From Bin87 sp963666865 (GTDB taxonomy: Bacteria > Chloroflexota > Dehalococcoidia > Lucifugimonadales > UBA3495): 64,000 bases of DNA. The notes beneath the pieces were generated by a model. That model searched no databases, had not been told where the DNA came from, and saw only the letters and a list, made by a program, of their open reading frames with translations. The translations under genes and the position numbers were made by a program. Positions 34,994-43,764 of this stretch are shown piece after piece. Within the stretch, counting starts at the first letter, position 1. Every line of letters begins with the position of its first letter. Location of the stretch: NCBI GenBank assembly GCA_963666865.1, contig OY763072.1, forward strand, positions 3,224,001 to 3,288,000, read 5' to 3'.

Positions 34994-35395
34994 TCAGGCG
35001 CCCGCCGCGCTGTAGCCGGCGTTGGTTCGGTCAGGCAGGCTTTCCAAGGTCTGGACGAACTCGGCGATTAGCGCCCGCCCCTGGATAATATGCTCTGCGT
35101 TGAACGAACCCTCGTAAAAGCCGACGTGAAAACCGGACGCAATGTAGTACTGCCCACGTAGATGTGGCGGGGCGCGCTCTTCTGTTATCAGACGGATGAC
35201 AGCAGCGCGCCGGAGCGAGTGCGAATCGTGCGTCCATCCCTTCCGCTGAGCCACGGATTTGATGGCATGAGCGGCCGCGCCCCACAGAACTTCGCAGGCT
35301 AATTCCATTTCGCCCCTGGCAATTTCTCCAGCCACCATATTCGCAAAATGCCTGCTGCGCTCTCGGTAATACGACACTGGTCGCGGCGATGTCAT
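34994..35395 (-). CDS. PaREP1-like protein, copy 2
   Basis: 133 residues. The segment EIARGEMELACEVLWGAAAH followed by AIKSVAQRKGW matches the PaREP1-type helical domain, a HEPN-like four-helix fold. It shares this with the gene immediately upstream (ELERGELEAAAQALWEAAAH). The ATG overlaps the upstream stop by one base, so the two are translated together. Function unknown. Confidence 0.65.
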   Translation of the reverse strand: MTSPRPVSYYRERSRHFANMVAGEIARGEMELACEVLWGAAAHAIKSVAQRKGWTHDSHSLRRAAVIRLITEERAPPHLRGQYYIASGFHVGFYEGSFNAEHIIQGRALIAEFVQTLESLPDRTNAGYSAAGA

Positions 35396-35766
35396 CAGTC
35401 CATGGCCTCCAGCATCCGAAGCAGTTCGGCAATCGGCCCTTTGCAGTAGGCAACATCATCCGCAAAAATCGGTATCAGCCAAGCCCGGTCGCGCCGGTTG
35501 AAAGCATGAGCCATAATAGCGTTGGTGTTCAGGTCAATGTGGCCGCCTTCCTCTTGAATCAGAGGGATAACGACGTACAGCTGGTCGTTGACGGTTTCGT
35601 GGGGCCAGCCCCGGCGGGCGGCGGCGGCTTTGAGGCCGTGGGCGGCGGCTTCCCACAACGCCTGGGCGGCGGCTTCCAACTCGCCGCGCTCCAGCTCGGC
35701 ATCCACCTGCGCCAGCAGACGCCAGCTCTCTTTGCGGTACTGAGCGACGGCGTCAGCGGTAGTCAT
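35395..35766 (-). CDS. PaREP1-like protein, copy 1
   Basis: 123 residues from ATG 35766 (MTTADAVAQYRKESWRLLAQ); the longer frame adds 18 unlikely residues. Helical domain as in the downstream paralog, with GLKAAAARRGWPHET. The C-terminus differs. The tandem pair could form a heterodimer, possibly of toxin-antitoxin type, but neither carries a clear R-x4-6-H nuclease motif. Confidence 0.65.
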   Translation of the reverse strand: MTTADAVAQYRKESWRLLAQVDAELERGELEAAAQALWEAAAHGLKAAAARRGWPHETVNDQLYVVIPLIQEEGGHIDLNTNAIMAHAFNRRDRAWLIPIFADDVAYCKGPIAELLRMLEAMD

Positions 35767-35838
35767 ATCGCTTGTCCTACGGCAACTCTCTTTCCGGACC
35801 GTGTCCGGCCAGTATAGCAAAGGACGGACGACTGGTTT

Positions 35839-36078
35839 TTACCTTGCCTGTTGCGGCGGGGGGCAAGTCTCAAAAGCGAACAACTTGCCGACCCGCACCC
35901 CCAGCGCCTTGGCCAGTCGGCGGATACTTCTCAACGACGGATTGCGCGTCCCGCGCTCAATCCCGGAGAGGTAGGAAACGTGTATGCCGGACCGATTGGC
36001 CAGTTCTTCCTGAGTGAGTCCGCGCCGGTCGCGTAAACGACGGATCTGTTGGCCAAAAGCTTCTTGATAATTTGCCAT
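35839..36078 (-). CDS. XRE-family DNA-binding protein
   Basis: 79 residues from ATG 36078, which has an AAGGGGAAC ribosome site; the 164-residue reading is unlikely. Helix-turn-helix: IRRLRDRRGLTQEELANRSG, then HVSYLSGIERGTRNPSLRSI. A single-domain repressor of the Cro/C1 type. It is divergent from the membrane protein at 36588, with inverted repeats between them that could be its operators. Confidence 0.88.
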   Translation of the reverse strand: MANYQEAFGQQIRRLRDRRGLTQEELANRSGIHVSYLSGIERGTRNPSLRSIRRLAKALGVRVGKLFAFETCPPPQQAR

Positions 36079-36587
36079 GATGTTCCCCTTTCGTATGGCG
36101 CGATAGGCTGGTATGGCTGGCGCGCCGGCCGGCCTGTCCTGCCTTTCATCGGAGGCGATCCCGAAAGGCGAGGGTTTGCCTGCCGCCGCTTCCGGCGCGA
36201 CAACCCGAGCGCAGACGTTTGGCAACGTACGGGCCGCGCCACCGGACCGACCGGTCTCCAGGCAACGACGCAGCGGGATGCCTCTTCCCGAACGGGACCC
36301 TGCGGGCCCCTGATAGGCGACTAGCATATACACCAGTCAAAAGCGCTGTGATGAGCGTTCAATCTTCCATGGCTATAGGCTAACGTAATATGGACTATCA
36401 GTCCATAGACTATGGTCTATTGACAGCAAGATGATTCTTGATTACCGTTTCAATCACCTGCTACCGCCCTCCACCTCTGATTTGCCGGACGCGACACGTT
36501 GGGATGACGGAAAGTCCGGCCGGAAGAGATGGCAAAATTGACGGGATGTCCGTGGCGCTTGGGGCAGGGGAAGGAGAGGAACGCAAT
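36079..36587. other. 509-base divergent control region
   Basis: GC-rich, gene-free DNA from 36079 to about 36340, then an AT-richer stretch (36340-36450) that contains two adjacent inverted repeats, listed separately. No gene supported. Confidence 0.5.
36391..36420. promoter_or_regulatory. Two abutting inverted repeats, operator-like
   Basis: TGGACT-ATC-AGTCCA (36391-36405) and ATAGAC-TATG-GTCTAT (36405-36420), both perfect, share one base and a common half-site (GACTAT). They lie in the divergent region of the XRE gene and the membrane protein gene. Confidence 0.5.
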
Positions 36588-36929
36588 ATGACTACGCAAA
36601 GCAGCAGATCTGACGGCAAACCGGACCGACCGAGCGCCAACGGCCTGCTGGCAGTCAATCTGGTCACTGCTCTTGTCGCCGCGATGTTCCTCGCCGCATT
36701 GATGGTCGTGTCCTTTGGCTCCGAGCACGCATGGGCCGGCCCCATCTATCTCCTCTCAATTTTGGTTTCGCTGAGCGCGGCCACGGTTTGCGTCTGGCAG
36801 AACCACCTTGAAGCCGCGGTGATGGACATCATCATCTGGGTCATTACCGGTGTCTCGCTGTTCTTCGGTTTCATATCGTTGCTGGTGGCCGTAATCATCG
36901 TTTTCCTCGGCGGGCCGGACTTTGATTAA
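36588..36929 (+). CDS. Small membrane protein
   Basis: 113 residues from ATG 36588, after GGAAGGAGAGG. A charged N-terminus is followed by three membrane segments (VNLVTALVAAMFLAALMVVS, IYLLSILVSLSAATVCVW, and IIIWVITGVSLFFGFISLLV). First gene of the surface-protein locus 36.6-40.2 kb. Family not recognised. Confidence 0.65.
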   Translation: MTTQSSRSDGKPDRPSANGLLAVNLVTALVAAMFLAALMVVSFGSEHAWAGPIYLLSILVSLSAATVCVWQNHLEAAVMDIIIWVITGVSLFFGFISLLVAVIIVFLGGPDFD

Positions 36930-37080
36930 TAGCCTCGGCCGCCGGCGCGACACCGCCGGCGGCTTCATGGGCTGACGTCTATGATCGGGATGCGGTCAGC
37001 ACACGCCGGCGCCTGATACCGGCGACGCGATCCGGTGCCCCAACCGCCCCCAATTTCCATCGCAAAGAGGACACGTACAA

Positions 37081-37989
37081 ATGGCAGAGAACGGAATCAC
37101 GGAACAACCTGAAGCCGGTCAGCCCTCGGGCCGGTCCGGCATATCTACCAAGTGGTGGCTCATCATCGGCGGCGGGGCCGGGGGCGGCGTTCTGCTGATC
37201 ATCATCGTGGCGGTGGTCCTGCTGTTCGTGACGGGCGTCATCGGGGGCGGACTGCCGCAGCCGTCATCCTCCCTGGACCTGGTTCCGGAAGACGCATATC
37301 GAGTAGTCACCGCGGATGTTCAGAAAATACTGGACAGCGATTATCTTGCCGATGAATTCGACTTGGATGACGTTGACGAGATCGATGACTTGGGCCTGCA
37401 CCCCAATGACTTGTCCGAAATGGTTTTCGCCGCGTCCCAGGACGGCGACATCATCGTCTTCAAAGGCGATTTCAACCTCGGAGACATACGCGACGAATTT
37501 GAAGACCAGGATGGTGAACAGGAAACTTACCGGGGGTATGAAGTCTGGGAAGACTTGTACGGCGGCGGCGCGGCGGCGCTGCTCGACGGTTATATCCTGG
37601 CGTCCGACTCGGTAAGGGCCGTGGAGAACACGCTCAAGAACTTGTACAACGGCGACGGTTCGCTGGCGCGGGCCGGCGAAAGCAACGAAATGAAACGCAT
37701 TCTGGGCAAACTCGGCCGGGGTTTTGTGGTTCAAGCGGCCGGGGAACGTATGTGTGCCGTAGGGCGCTGCGAAGGCTATGGTTATGCCGTTACCGAGGTG
37801 GACGATAGCGCAGCGGAAGCCAAGATCGAAATTGCATTCCTGTTCGGCAACGAGCGAACGGCGGAAAGAGCGGCTGATGACTATGACGAGATAGCCGACT
37901 TTCTTGAATACGAGGAAGACATTGACATCGAGGACACTAAAGCCGAGGGCAGGTTCGTCGTTGGCATTGCTTTCCAGGAACTCAACTGA
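37081..37989 (+). CDS. Membrane-anchored extracytoplasmic protein, paralog A
   Basis: 302 residues. One membrane span near the N-terminus (WWLIIGGGAGGGVLLIIIVA) leaves the remainder outside the cell. The outer domain contains LVPEDAYRVVTADVQKIL, TYRGYEVWEDLYGGGAAALL and DGYILASDSVRAVEN, and shares these with the next gene throughout. Two cysteines (CAVGRC) may form a disulfide. The region is acidic. Function unknown. Confidence 0.7.
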   Translation: MAENGITEQPEAGQPSGRSGISTKWWLIIGGGAGGGVLLIIIVAVVLLFVTGVIGGGLPQPSSSLDLVPEDAYRVVTADVQKILDSDYLADEFDLDDVDEIDDLGLHPNDLSEMVFAASQDGDIIVFKGDFNLGDIRDEFEDQDGEQETYRGYEVWEDLYGGGAAALLDGYILASDSVRAVENTLKNLYNGDGSLARAGESNEMKRILGKLGRGFVVQAAGERMCAVGRCEGYGYAVTEVDDSAAEAKIEIAFLFGNERTAERAADDYDEIADFLEYEEDIDIEDTKAEGRFVVGIAFQELN

Positions 37990-38112
37990 AGTGAACCCGC
38001 TTTCCTAGCCTTCAGACCGGACGCGCGGCTCAATTCCAGCGTCGCCCTACGTACAGCATCAGTTTCGCACAATTGGAGGAAGTCGCAGGACGGTACGGGT
38101 GAAGAACGGCCA

Positions 38113-39372
38113 ATGTCTGCATTACACCCAACGGTATTCCAAAAGCGGCTCTTACTGGCGCCGGGACGCGCTCTCCTGATCGTCGCCGCGCTGCTGGCTC
38201 TCGCCATTAGCCTGTCGGCTTGTGGTTTGGTCAACGGCGACCGGTCGTCGGAACGCGGCAGCCGTTCCCGAGATTCCGAGGAGTCCGGCGGGTCCGGCCT
38301 TTCCAGAGGACTTTCCATCTCGGATGACCGCGCCGGCTCGCTTCGTTCGGACGCTTTGGGCGGCAGCAATCCGCAGCCAGCGTCCGTCCTGGGGCTGATA
38401 CCTAACGATACCCAACGCATCTTCCGCATGGACGTTCAAAAACTGCTGACCACGCATTTTTCCTCTGGCGAGTTCGACCTTGCGAATATCGGCGCAACCG
38501 ACGTCTTCGGGATTTCTGCCGGAGAATTGTCTGAAGTAATCATGGCTGAGTGGTACGGTGGCGACGCCATCGTGCTGAAAGGCAGTTTCATCATTGACGA
38601 CATCCGGAACGAACTGGAAGACGCCGGCGGCGTTGAGGGAACCTACCGGGGCTACGAAGTCTGGGAGGGACTGTACGGCGACGGAGCGGCGGCGTTGCTT
38701 GACGGATACGTCCTCACGTCCGACTCGGTAGCAGTGGTGGAAAGTCTTCTCAAGAACCTGTACACCGGCTCCGGTTCGCTGGAACGGGCCGACGAATACA
38801 ACAACATGAAATATATCCTGGACAAACTGGGCAGCGGTTTCGTGATCTTTGCCGTCGTGGGAAGCTCATGCCAGGTGGCAGACTGCGAGGGCTATGGTTA
38901 CGCGGTGAACGAAATCGCCGGCAACGACGAGGAAGTCGGGATTGAAGTTGCCCTGCTGTTCCGCAATCAACGGGCCGCGGAAAGAGCGGCTGACGACTAT
39001 GACCAGGTAGCCGACTTTCTCGAATACCAAAAGGACGTTGACATCCGGGATACCGAAGCCGACGGCAGATTCGTTACCGGCATCGCCATCAGCGACGGCC
39101 CGGAAGCAGTCGCCCCGCCTGCAGCGCTAATGCCCCTGCCGCCCACAGAAGCGCCGGCCAGGCGGGATTCCAGGGTGATATACCCTACGGACGTGTTGCG
39201 CGCCGAATGGATTGACTACTGCTACGATTACAGCTCGGTCCTTTCCAGAGACGACTGTAATTGCGTATATGAATACCTCGAATACGAGGGGTTTTCTCCA
39301 GTACCGCAATGGGACATTGAGTGGGAAAACGGCTACGGGCCGGGGGCAGAAGCCGTTGCCCAGTGCTACTGA
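38113..39372 (+). CDS. Predicted lipoprotein, paralog B
   Basis: 419 residues. A signal sequence ends in the lipobox LSAC (C37), so the protein should be lipid-anchored. A serine/arginine-rich linker is followed by the same domain as paralog A (LIPNDTQRIFRMDVQKLL, TYRGYEVWEGLYGDGAAALL, SDSVAVVESLLKNLYTG). A C-terminal extension of about 90 residues (YPTDVLRAEWIDYCYDYSSV) has four cysteines. It arose by tandem duplication with paralog A, 123 bases away. Confidence 0.7.
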   Translation: MSALHPTVFQKRLLLAPGRALLIVAALLALAISLSACGLVNGDRSSERGSRSRDSEESGGSGLSRGLSISDDRAGSLRSDALGGSNPQPASVLGLIPNDTQRIFRMDVQKLLTTHFSSGEFDLANIGATDVFGISAGELSEVIMAEWYGGDAIVLKGSFIIDDIRNELEDAGGVEGTYRGYEVWEGLYGDGAAALLDGYVLTSDSVAVVESLLKNLYTGSGSLERADEYNNMKYILDKLGSGFVIFAVVGSSCQVADCEGYGYAVNEIAGNDEEVGIEVALLFRNQRAAERAADDYDQVADFLEYQKDVDIRDTEADGRFVTGIAISDGPEAVAPPAALMPLPPTEAPARRDSRVIYPTDVLRAEWIDYCYDYSSVLSRDDCNCVYEYLEYEGFSPVPQWDIEWENGYGPGAEAVAQCY

Positions 39373-39398
39373 TTGGCAGGATGTCGCGGAGAATGAGT

Positions 39399-40175
39399 AT
39401 GAATAAAGCCCATCGTTTCGCCGTCGCAGCAATTCTGATGTCGCTACTGGCAGCGTTATCGGCTTGGTCAGCATCGGCGCAGTCTCCCAACGTGCCGCCG
39501 GCCGTTCTGGCCGGTACGGCATGGGTGAATGGCGAACTGGCCCCGCCCGGCGCTACGGTCGTAGCGATGCAGGGCACTTCGGAACTGGCCAGTATTGTCG
39601 TAGAGGCCGGGGGAAGATTCGGGCCGCTTCTGGTCGAGAGCCCGCCATCAACCGGCCCGGTCTATTTTACGGTGAACGGCGCACGGGCCGGGTACGAATT
39701 GACTTGGCAGAGCGGGTTCCGGAAAGCCGACGTGGAGCTGCGAGCGCCCACTGGCGAACAGCCGACGGCTACCCCGACAGCAGTAATGGTCCAGGGTCCG
39801 GCCGGCCCTCCGGGCGTACCGGGTCCGGCTGGCGCGGCCGGACCGGCCGGCGCCCCGGGTGAACGCGGTCCGGCCGGCCCGGCCGGAGTGCAAGGCCCGC
39901 CTGGGGCGGCTGGTCCACCGGGTCCGCCGGGTGAGCCTGGCGCCGTGGGACCTGCCGGGCCAGCCGGCCCCCAGGGCCCGGCCGGCGAGGAAGGCCGACG
40001 GGGCCGCTCTGGGGAGTTCAGCAACTACGTCCTCTACGCGCTGGGCGCGGCCGGGGTGGCGGCGCTGCTGGCGTTGGCGGCGCTGGTGGTAGGAATCATA
40101 GCGTTATCCCGCCGGGGTGGGAACAGCGCGCCAGTTGCCGACGATGCCAGCAATGGGGCGGGCAGCGTCCCATAA
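39399..40175 (+). CDS. Collagen-like membrane-anchored surface protein
   Basis: 258 residues from ATG 39399, chosen for its seven-base spacing from GGAG. Signal peptide (FAVAAILMSLLAALSAWSASA), a beta-rich domain (VPPAVLAGTAWVNGELAPPG), then about 24 Gly-x-y triplets (residues about 132-205, GPAGPPGVPGPAG type), then one membrane span (YALGAAGVAALLALAALVVG) and a short basic tail. The collagen part should form a triple-helical stalk outside the cell. It is downstream of the two secreted paralogs. Confidence 0.88.
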   Translation: MNKAHRFAVAAILMSLLAALSAWSASAQSPNVPPAVLAGTAWVNGELAPPGATVVAMQGTSELASIVVEAGGRFGPLLVESPPSTGPVYFTVNGARAGYELTWQSGFRKADVELRAPTGEQPTATPTAVMVQGPAGPPGVPGPAGAAGPAGAPGERGPAGPAGVQGPPGAAGPPGPPGEPGAVGPAGPAGPQGPAGEEGRRGRSGEFSNYVLYALGAAGVAALLALAALVVGIIALSRRGGNSAPVADDASNGAGSVP

Positions 40176-40253
40176 CAAAGCGTATCGTCCCCGTTCCCGG
40201 TATGCTAAATTAGCCTCCCCTGCCAACATCTACCCGCCCCGGAGACTAATTTC

Positions 40254-41570
40254 ATGCTGCCCTCCCACCTCACCCACGTTTTCCCTGACACCGCCGCTAC
40301 CAACGACGCCGGCCACCTTACCCTGGGCGGCTGCGACACCGTGGATCTGGCCGAGCAGTACGGTACGCCCCTCTATGTGCTTGACGAGGCCACGTTGCGT
40401 TCCCGTTGCCGGCAGTTCGCGGGAGCCTTCGCCGGGCGGTATCCCAACTCCCAGGCCGTGTACGCCTCCAAAGCCTACATCAACCCGGCGCTAGCGCGGA
40501 TTTTCGCTGAGGAGGGTTTGGGCCTGGACGTGGTTTCCGGCGGCGAACTGGCGGTGGCCGTTGCCGGCGATGTGCCCCTGGACAAGGTGTATTTCCACGG
40601 CAACAACAAAACTCCGGCCGAGTTGGCGGAAGCCGTCGCCGCCGGCATCGGGCGCGTCGTGGTGGACAGCTTCCACGAGCTGGACCTGCTGGAACGCATC
40701 TGCGCCGACGCCGGCAAGGCCCAGGACATCCTGGTGCGCGTCTCCCCCGGCATCGACCCCCACACCCACGCCTACACCACCACCGGCATCATCGATTCCA
40801 AGTTCGGCTTCTCCATCCAGACCGGCGACGCCGAGCGGGCCATTTTGCAGGCCGTCGCCGCGCCGCACCTGAACCTGCTGGGCCTGCACTTCCACCTGGG
40901 TTCGCCCATCTTCGAGCTGGAACCCTACCAGGCGGCCACCGACCTGGTCCTGCGCTTCGCCGCCGGCTTGCGGGAGCAGGGATTGAACCTGAAGGAATTC
41001 AGCCCCGGCGGCGGCTTCGCCATCGCCTACACCCGCAACGACCGGCCGCCGGCCGCGGCCGACTACGCCGAGGCCATCGTCGGGTCCCTCACTGCCACCT
41101 GCGACGAGTTGGGCATGGAACAGCCCAGCCTGGTCGTCGAGCCGGGCCGTTCCATCATCGGGCCGGCCGGCGTCGCCTTATACCGCATCGGCGCAATCAA
41201 GGAGATCCCCGGCATCCGCACCTACGTCAGCGTGGACGGCGGCATGGGCGACAACATCCGCCCCGCCCTCTACCAGGCATCCTACGAGGTGCTGTCGGCC
41301 AATCGTCCCGGCGCAGAAGCCGACGCCACCGTGACCATCGCCGGCAAGTACTGCGAATCGGGCGACGTGCTGGCCTCCGACATCCTGCTGCCGGTGCCAG
41401 CCGCCGGCGACGTCATCGCCATCCCAGCGGCGGGGGCCTACTGCCCGTCCATGGCCAGCAACTACAACCTCAACCCGCGCCCGCCCATCGTCCTGGTCAA
41501 CAACGGCGAAAGTCGCCTCATCCGCCGCCGCGAATCCTACGCTGACATGATGCTGTGCGATGTGGCTTAG
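40254..41570 (+). CDS. lysA: Diaminopimelate decarboxylase
   Basis: 438 residues. It makes L-lysine from meso-diaminopimelate using pyridoxal phosphate. The PLP lysine lies in VYASKAYINP. FHGNNKTPAEL, the SGGELA region, HFHLGSPI, GGGFAIAY and EPGRSIIGPAG are conserved. The C-terminal CESGDVLA and GAYCPSMASNYN segments complete the active site across the dimer. A diverged copy of its last 34 codons lies downstream at 42128-42228. Confidence 0.95.
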   Translation: MLPSHLTHVFPDTAATNDAGHLTLGGCDTVDLAEQYGTPLYVLDEATLRSRCRQFAGAFAGRYPNSQAVYASKAYINPALARIFAEEGLGLDVVSGGELAVAVAGDVPLDKVYFHGNNKTPAELAEAVAAGIGRVVVDSFHELDLLERICADAGKAQDILVRVSPGIDPHTHAYTTTGIIDSKFGFSIQTGDAERAILQAVAAPHLNLLGLHFHLGSPIFELEPYQAATDLVLRFAAGLREQGLNLKEFSPGGGFAIAYTRNDRPPAAADYAEAIVGSLTATCDELGMEQPSLVVEPGRSIIGPAGVALYRIGAIKEIPGIRTYVSVDGGMGDNIRPALYQASYEVLSANRPGAEADATVTIAGKYCESGDVLASDILLPVPAAGDVIAIPAAGAYCPSMASNYNLNPRPPIVLVNNGESRLIRRRESYADMMLCDVA

Positions 41571-41645
41571 CTCGGCTTTTCACAACCGTACCGGCTGCCG
41601 GTGTGATGTTATACTGCCGGCGAATTGGCAGCAGTGAGGCATATT

Positions 41646-42059
41646 ATGGCCGCGTCTGAAGTCACCGTTAACGCATACATCCTCTACGCCTTCATGGGCG
41701 TCATCGTTCTGCTGCTGATTGCGCTGCTCGGCGCCGTCTTCCGTATGCTGTATGTGATGGGCGGATTGAAGGTAGAAATCGCTGCCCTGTGGCGCGCCAT
41801 TGGCGAAATGCGGCAGGATATCGCCGATCTCAGGGAACAAGTGACGCGGTTGCGGGAAGATGTCTCACAGTTGCAGGAGCAAGTTTCGCGGTTGTGGCAG
41901 GAGTTTCCACAACTGCGGGAACAGAACGCCGAAAACCGGGGCCTGTTGCTGGACCTCCACCGGCGCATGGACATGATCATGCGACACCGGCATGAGGCGG
42001 ACACAGGCAATGTTGTGATCACCCCCGCCGCGCCGGAACGGGAGCCGGTCGCCGATTAG
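41646..42059 (+). CDS. Membrane-anchored coiled-coil protein
   Basis: 137 residues from ATG 41646. One N-terminal span (YILYAFMGVIVLLLIALLGA) is followed by a long coiled coil of heptad/hendecad type (DIADLREQVTRLREDVSQLQ), then a loose tail. Same design as the protein at 10652. It is bracketed by lysA and a second copy of the lysA 3' end. Confidence 0.7.
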   Translation: MAASEVTVNAYILYAFMGVIVLLLIALLGAVFRMLYVMGGLKVEIAALWRAIGEMRQDIADLREQVTRLREDVSQLQEQVSRLWQEFPQLREQNAENRGLLLDLHRRMDMIMRHRHEADTGNVVITPAAPEREPVAD

Positions 42060-42127
42060 TGCCTACGGGTTCCGGGCATTCCCCGAACAATGCGGTGAAT
42101 AATCGGCCCAAGACCACCGGCATAATT

Positions 42128-42228
42128 GCAACCCGCGCCCGCATATCGTCCTGGTCAACGACGGCGAAAGCCGCCCCATACGCCGCCGCGAATCCTACGC
42201 TGACATGATGCTGTGCGACCTAACATAG
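42128..42228 (+). pseudogene. Duplicated 3' end of lysA
   Basis: Encodes NPRPHIVLVNDGESRPIRRR and then ESYADMMLCDLT-stop, matching the end of lysA (41467-41570) with only a handful of amino-acid changes and about 10-15% base differences. No upstream part of lysA accompanies it. The gene at 41646 lies between the two copies. Confidence 0.85.
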
Positions 42229-42251
42229 CGCACACTGTGTTGAAATTACGC

Positions 42252-42279
42252 CGTCATTCCCGCGAAAGCGGGAATCCAG
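42252..42279. repeat. CGTCATTCCCGCG hairpin repeat
   Basis: Hairpin CGTCATTCCCGCGAAAG + CGGGAATCCAG. A shortened relative (ATTCCCGCG-CTCGCGGGAAT) lies at 42604-42623, just upstream of holB. Confidence 0.88.
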
Positions 42280-42337
42280 AGTGCCGCTGATATAGCCATG
42301 TCGGCGCTACCTAACCGCCTCCCATTTGGAGAAGAGG

Positions 42338-42520
42338 ATGCCGAAAGTAAGCCAGGTCGCTTTAATGGAAATACAAGACGCCTTTGAAAAATACAGGGAG
42401 GTAGTTGAGGCAACCGACATGACTGAAAAGACGAAACGTACCTATCTGCTCCACTCAGGCAACTTCGTCCGCTGGTTATCGGACGGCTTCACACCGGGAA
42501 TCAATGCCCGACGCCAGTAG
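42338..42520 (+). CDS. Small protein resembling a recombinase core-binding domain
   Basis: 60 residues from ATG 42338, after GGAGAAGAGG. The segment FEKYREVVEATDMTEKTKRT followed by YLLHSGNFVRWLSDGF resembles the SAM-like N-terminal domain of tyrosine recombinases, with no catalytic domain following. It may be a stand-alone DNA-binding protein or the remnant of an integrase. It is close to the lysA duplication. Confidence 0.5.
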   Translation: MPKVSQVALMEIQDAFEKYREVVEATDMTEKTKRTYLLHSGNFVRWLSDGFTPGINARRQ

Positions 42521-42689
42521 CTCAGGGTCTTTTCAGGCTGTTTGGAACCACTCACAATTACGATGCTTGAATCCGATACCCTGCCCAACAAAGACATACC
42601 TGAATTCCCGCGCTCGCGGGAATGGCGGGAAAAGCGGCCTCCGATTGCATGACCTCTTATCCTGCTTCTGACGATTCTCCCGTAGTGAA

Positions 42690-43721
42690 ATGTGGTCAGT
42701 AATCGGCCAGGATCACCTGCTCCAGCAACTCCACGCCAGCCTGGCGGCCGGGCGCGTCGGCCACGCCTACCTGCTGACCGGCCCGCCCCACGTTGGCAAG
42801 ATGACGTTAGCCCTGGACCTGGCAGCGGCGGTGAATTGCGTAGGGGCGAATAATTATTCGCCCCTACCGGATGCCGCCGCTGGGCCGTGCGGCCAGTGCG
42901 AACCCTGCAACCGCATCCGGCGCGGCGTGTACGCCGACCTGAACATCGTGGCCGTGGGCGGCGACGCCCGCGTGACCACCCGCATCAGCATCGAACAGGT
43001 GCGGGAAGCCGAAAACTTTCTTTCCGTGACGTCGGTTGAAGGCGCGTGGAAGGTGGTCATATTCGACGGAGCGGAAACCCTCTCCGCCGGTCAGAGCGAG
43101 TCGGCCAACGCCCTGCTCAAGACGCTGGAAGAACCTCCCGAACACGTCCTCATACTCCTCCTCACCACCAACGAGGACGCCATCCTGCCCACCATCCGCT
43201 CCCGTTGTCGCGTCCTGCCCCTGCGCCCGATGCCCGGCGCAGCATTGGCCGAATATCTGACCGCCCGGCATAACGCGCCGGTGGATACCGCCCGCTGGCT
43301 GGCGCGACTGTCCCGGGGTTGTCCTGGCTGGGCCATCAGCGCGCTGGCCGACCCTACGGTGCTGGAGGAACGCAACGCCGAGCTGGACCGCATCGCCGCC
43401 ACCGCCGTCGCGCCGCTGGACCAGCGGTTCGCCTACGCCAACAGCCTGGCCGGCTCATTTTCCGGCGACCGCGATGCGGTGCGACAAACCTTGTATCTAT
43501 GGCAACGCTGGTGGCGGGATGTGCTGCTGGTCAAGGAAGGCGCGGCTGACCACGTGCATAACAGCGACCGCCGGGAAGGACTGGCGGCGCAGGCCGAAGC
43601 CGCCGCAACCACCGACATCGTGGCCTTTCTGCGGCAGTTGCAGGAAACCCTGACGGCCCTCGACGCCAACGCGAACCCCCGGCTGGCCCTGGAGTGCCTG
43701 ATGCTGGCCGTACCCATGTAG
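42690..43721 (+). CDS. holB: DNA polymerase III delta' subunit with palindromic insert
   Basis: 343 residues, AAA+ clamp-loader fold: AYLLTGPPHVGKMTLALDLA, with the Walker A-like loop modified as usual for delta'. Zinc-module cysteines are VNC, then PCGQCEPC. The in-frame palindrome (residues 51-60, VGANNYSPLP) sits exactly between the first and second cysteine, a loop where extra residues can be accommodated. ARVTTRISIEQVREAENFLS and LLKTLEEPPEHVL are conserved. The final stop TAG is itself contributed by a related palindrome at 43718. Confidence 0.92.
   Translation: MWSVIGQDHLLQQLHASLAAGRVGHAYLLTGPPHVGKMTLALDLAAAVNCVGANNYSPLPDAAAGPCGQCEPCNRIRRGVYADLNIVAVGGDARVTTRISIEQVREAENFLSVTSVEGAWKVVIFDGAETLSAGQSESANALLKTLEEPPEHVLILLLTTNEDAILPTIRSRCRVLPLRPMPGAALAEYLTARHNAPVDTARWLARLSRGCPGWAISALADPTVLEERNAELDRIAATAVAPLDQRFAYANSLAGSFSGDRDAVRQTLYLWQRWWRDVLLVKEGAADHVHNSDRREGLAAQAEAAATTDIVAFLRQLQETLTALDANANPRLALECLMLAVPM
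42840..42867. repeat. 28-base palindromic element, in frame in holB
   Basis: Perfect copy identical to that at 6131, read VGANNYSPL inside the zinc module of the delta' subunit. Confidence 0.93.
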
Positions 43722-43746
43722 GGGCGGGTTTGAAACCCGCCCCTAT
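43718..43746. repeat. GTAGGGGCGGGTTT palindrome at the holB stop
   Basis: Arms GTAGGGGCGGGTTT and AAACCCGCCCCTAT around a central G (one mismatch at the end). Its TAG at 43719-43721 is the holB stop codon. It lies between convergent holB and the Smr gene and probably ends transcription from both sides. Confidence 0.88.
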
Positions 43747-43764
43747 GCTCGCTGGAGTAGCCGC

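Noticed and set aside
35839..36333. 164-residue version of the XRE regulator
   Set aside because: The first 85 codons are not helix-turn-helix-like, and the ATG at 36078 has a good ribosome site.
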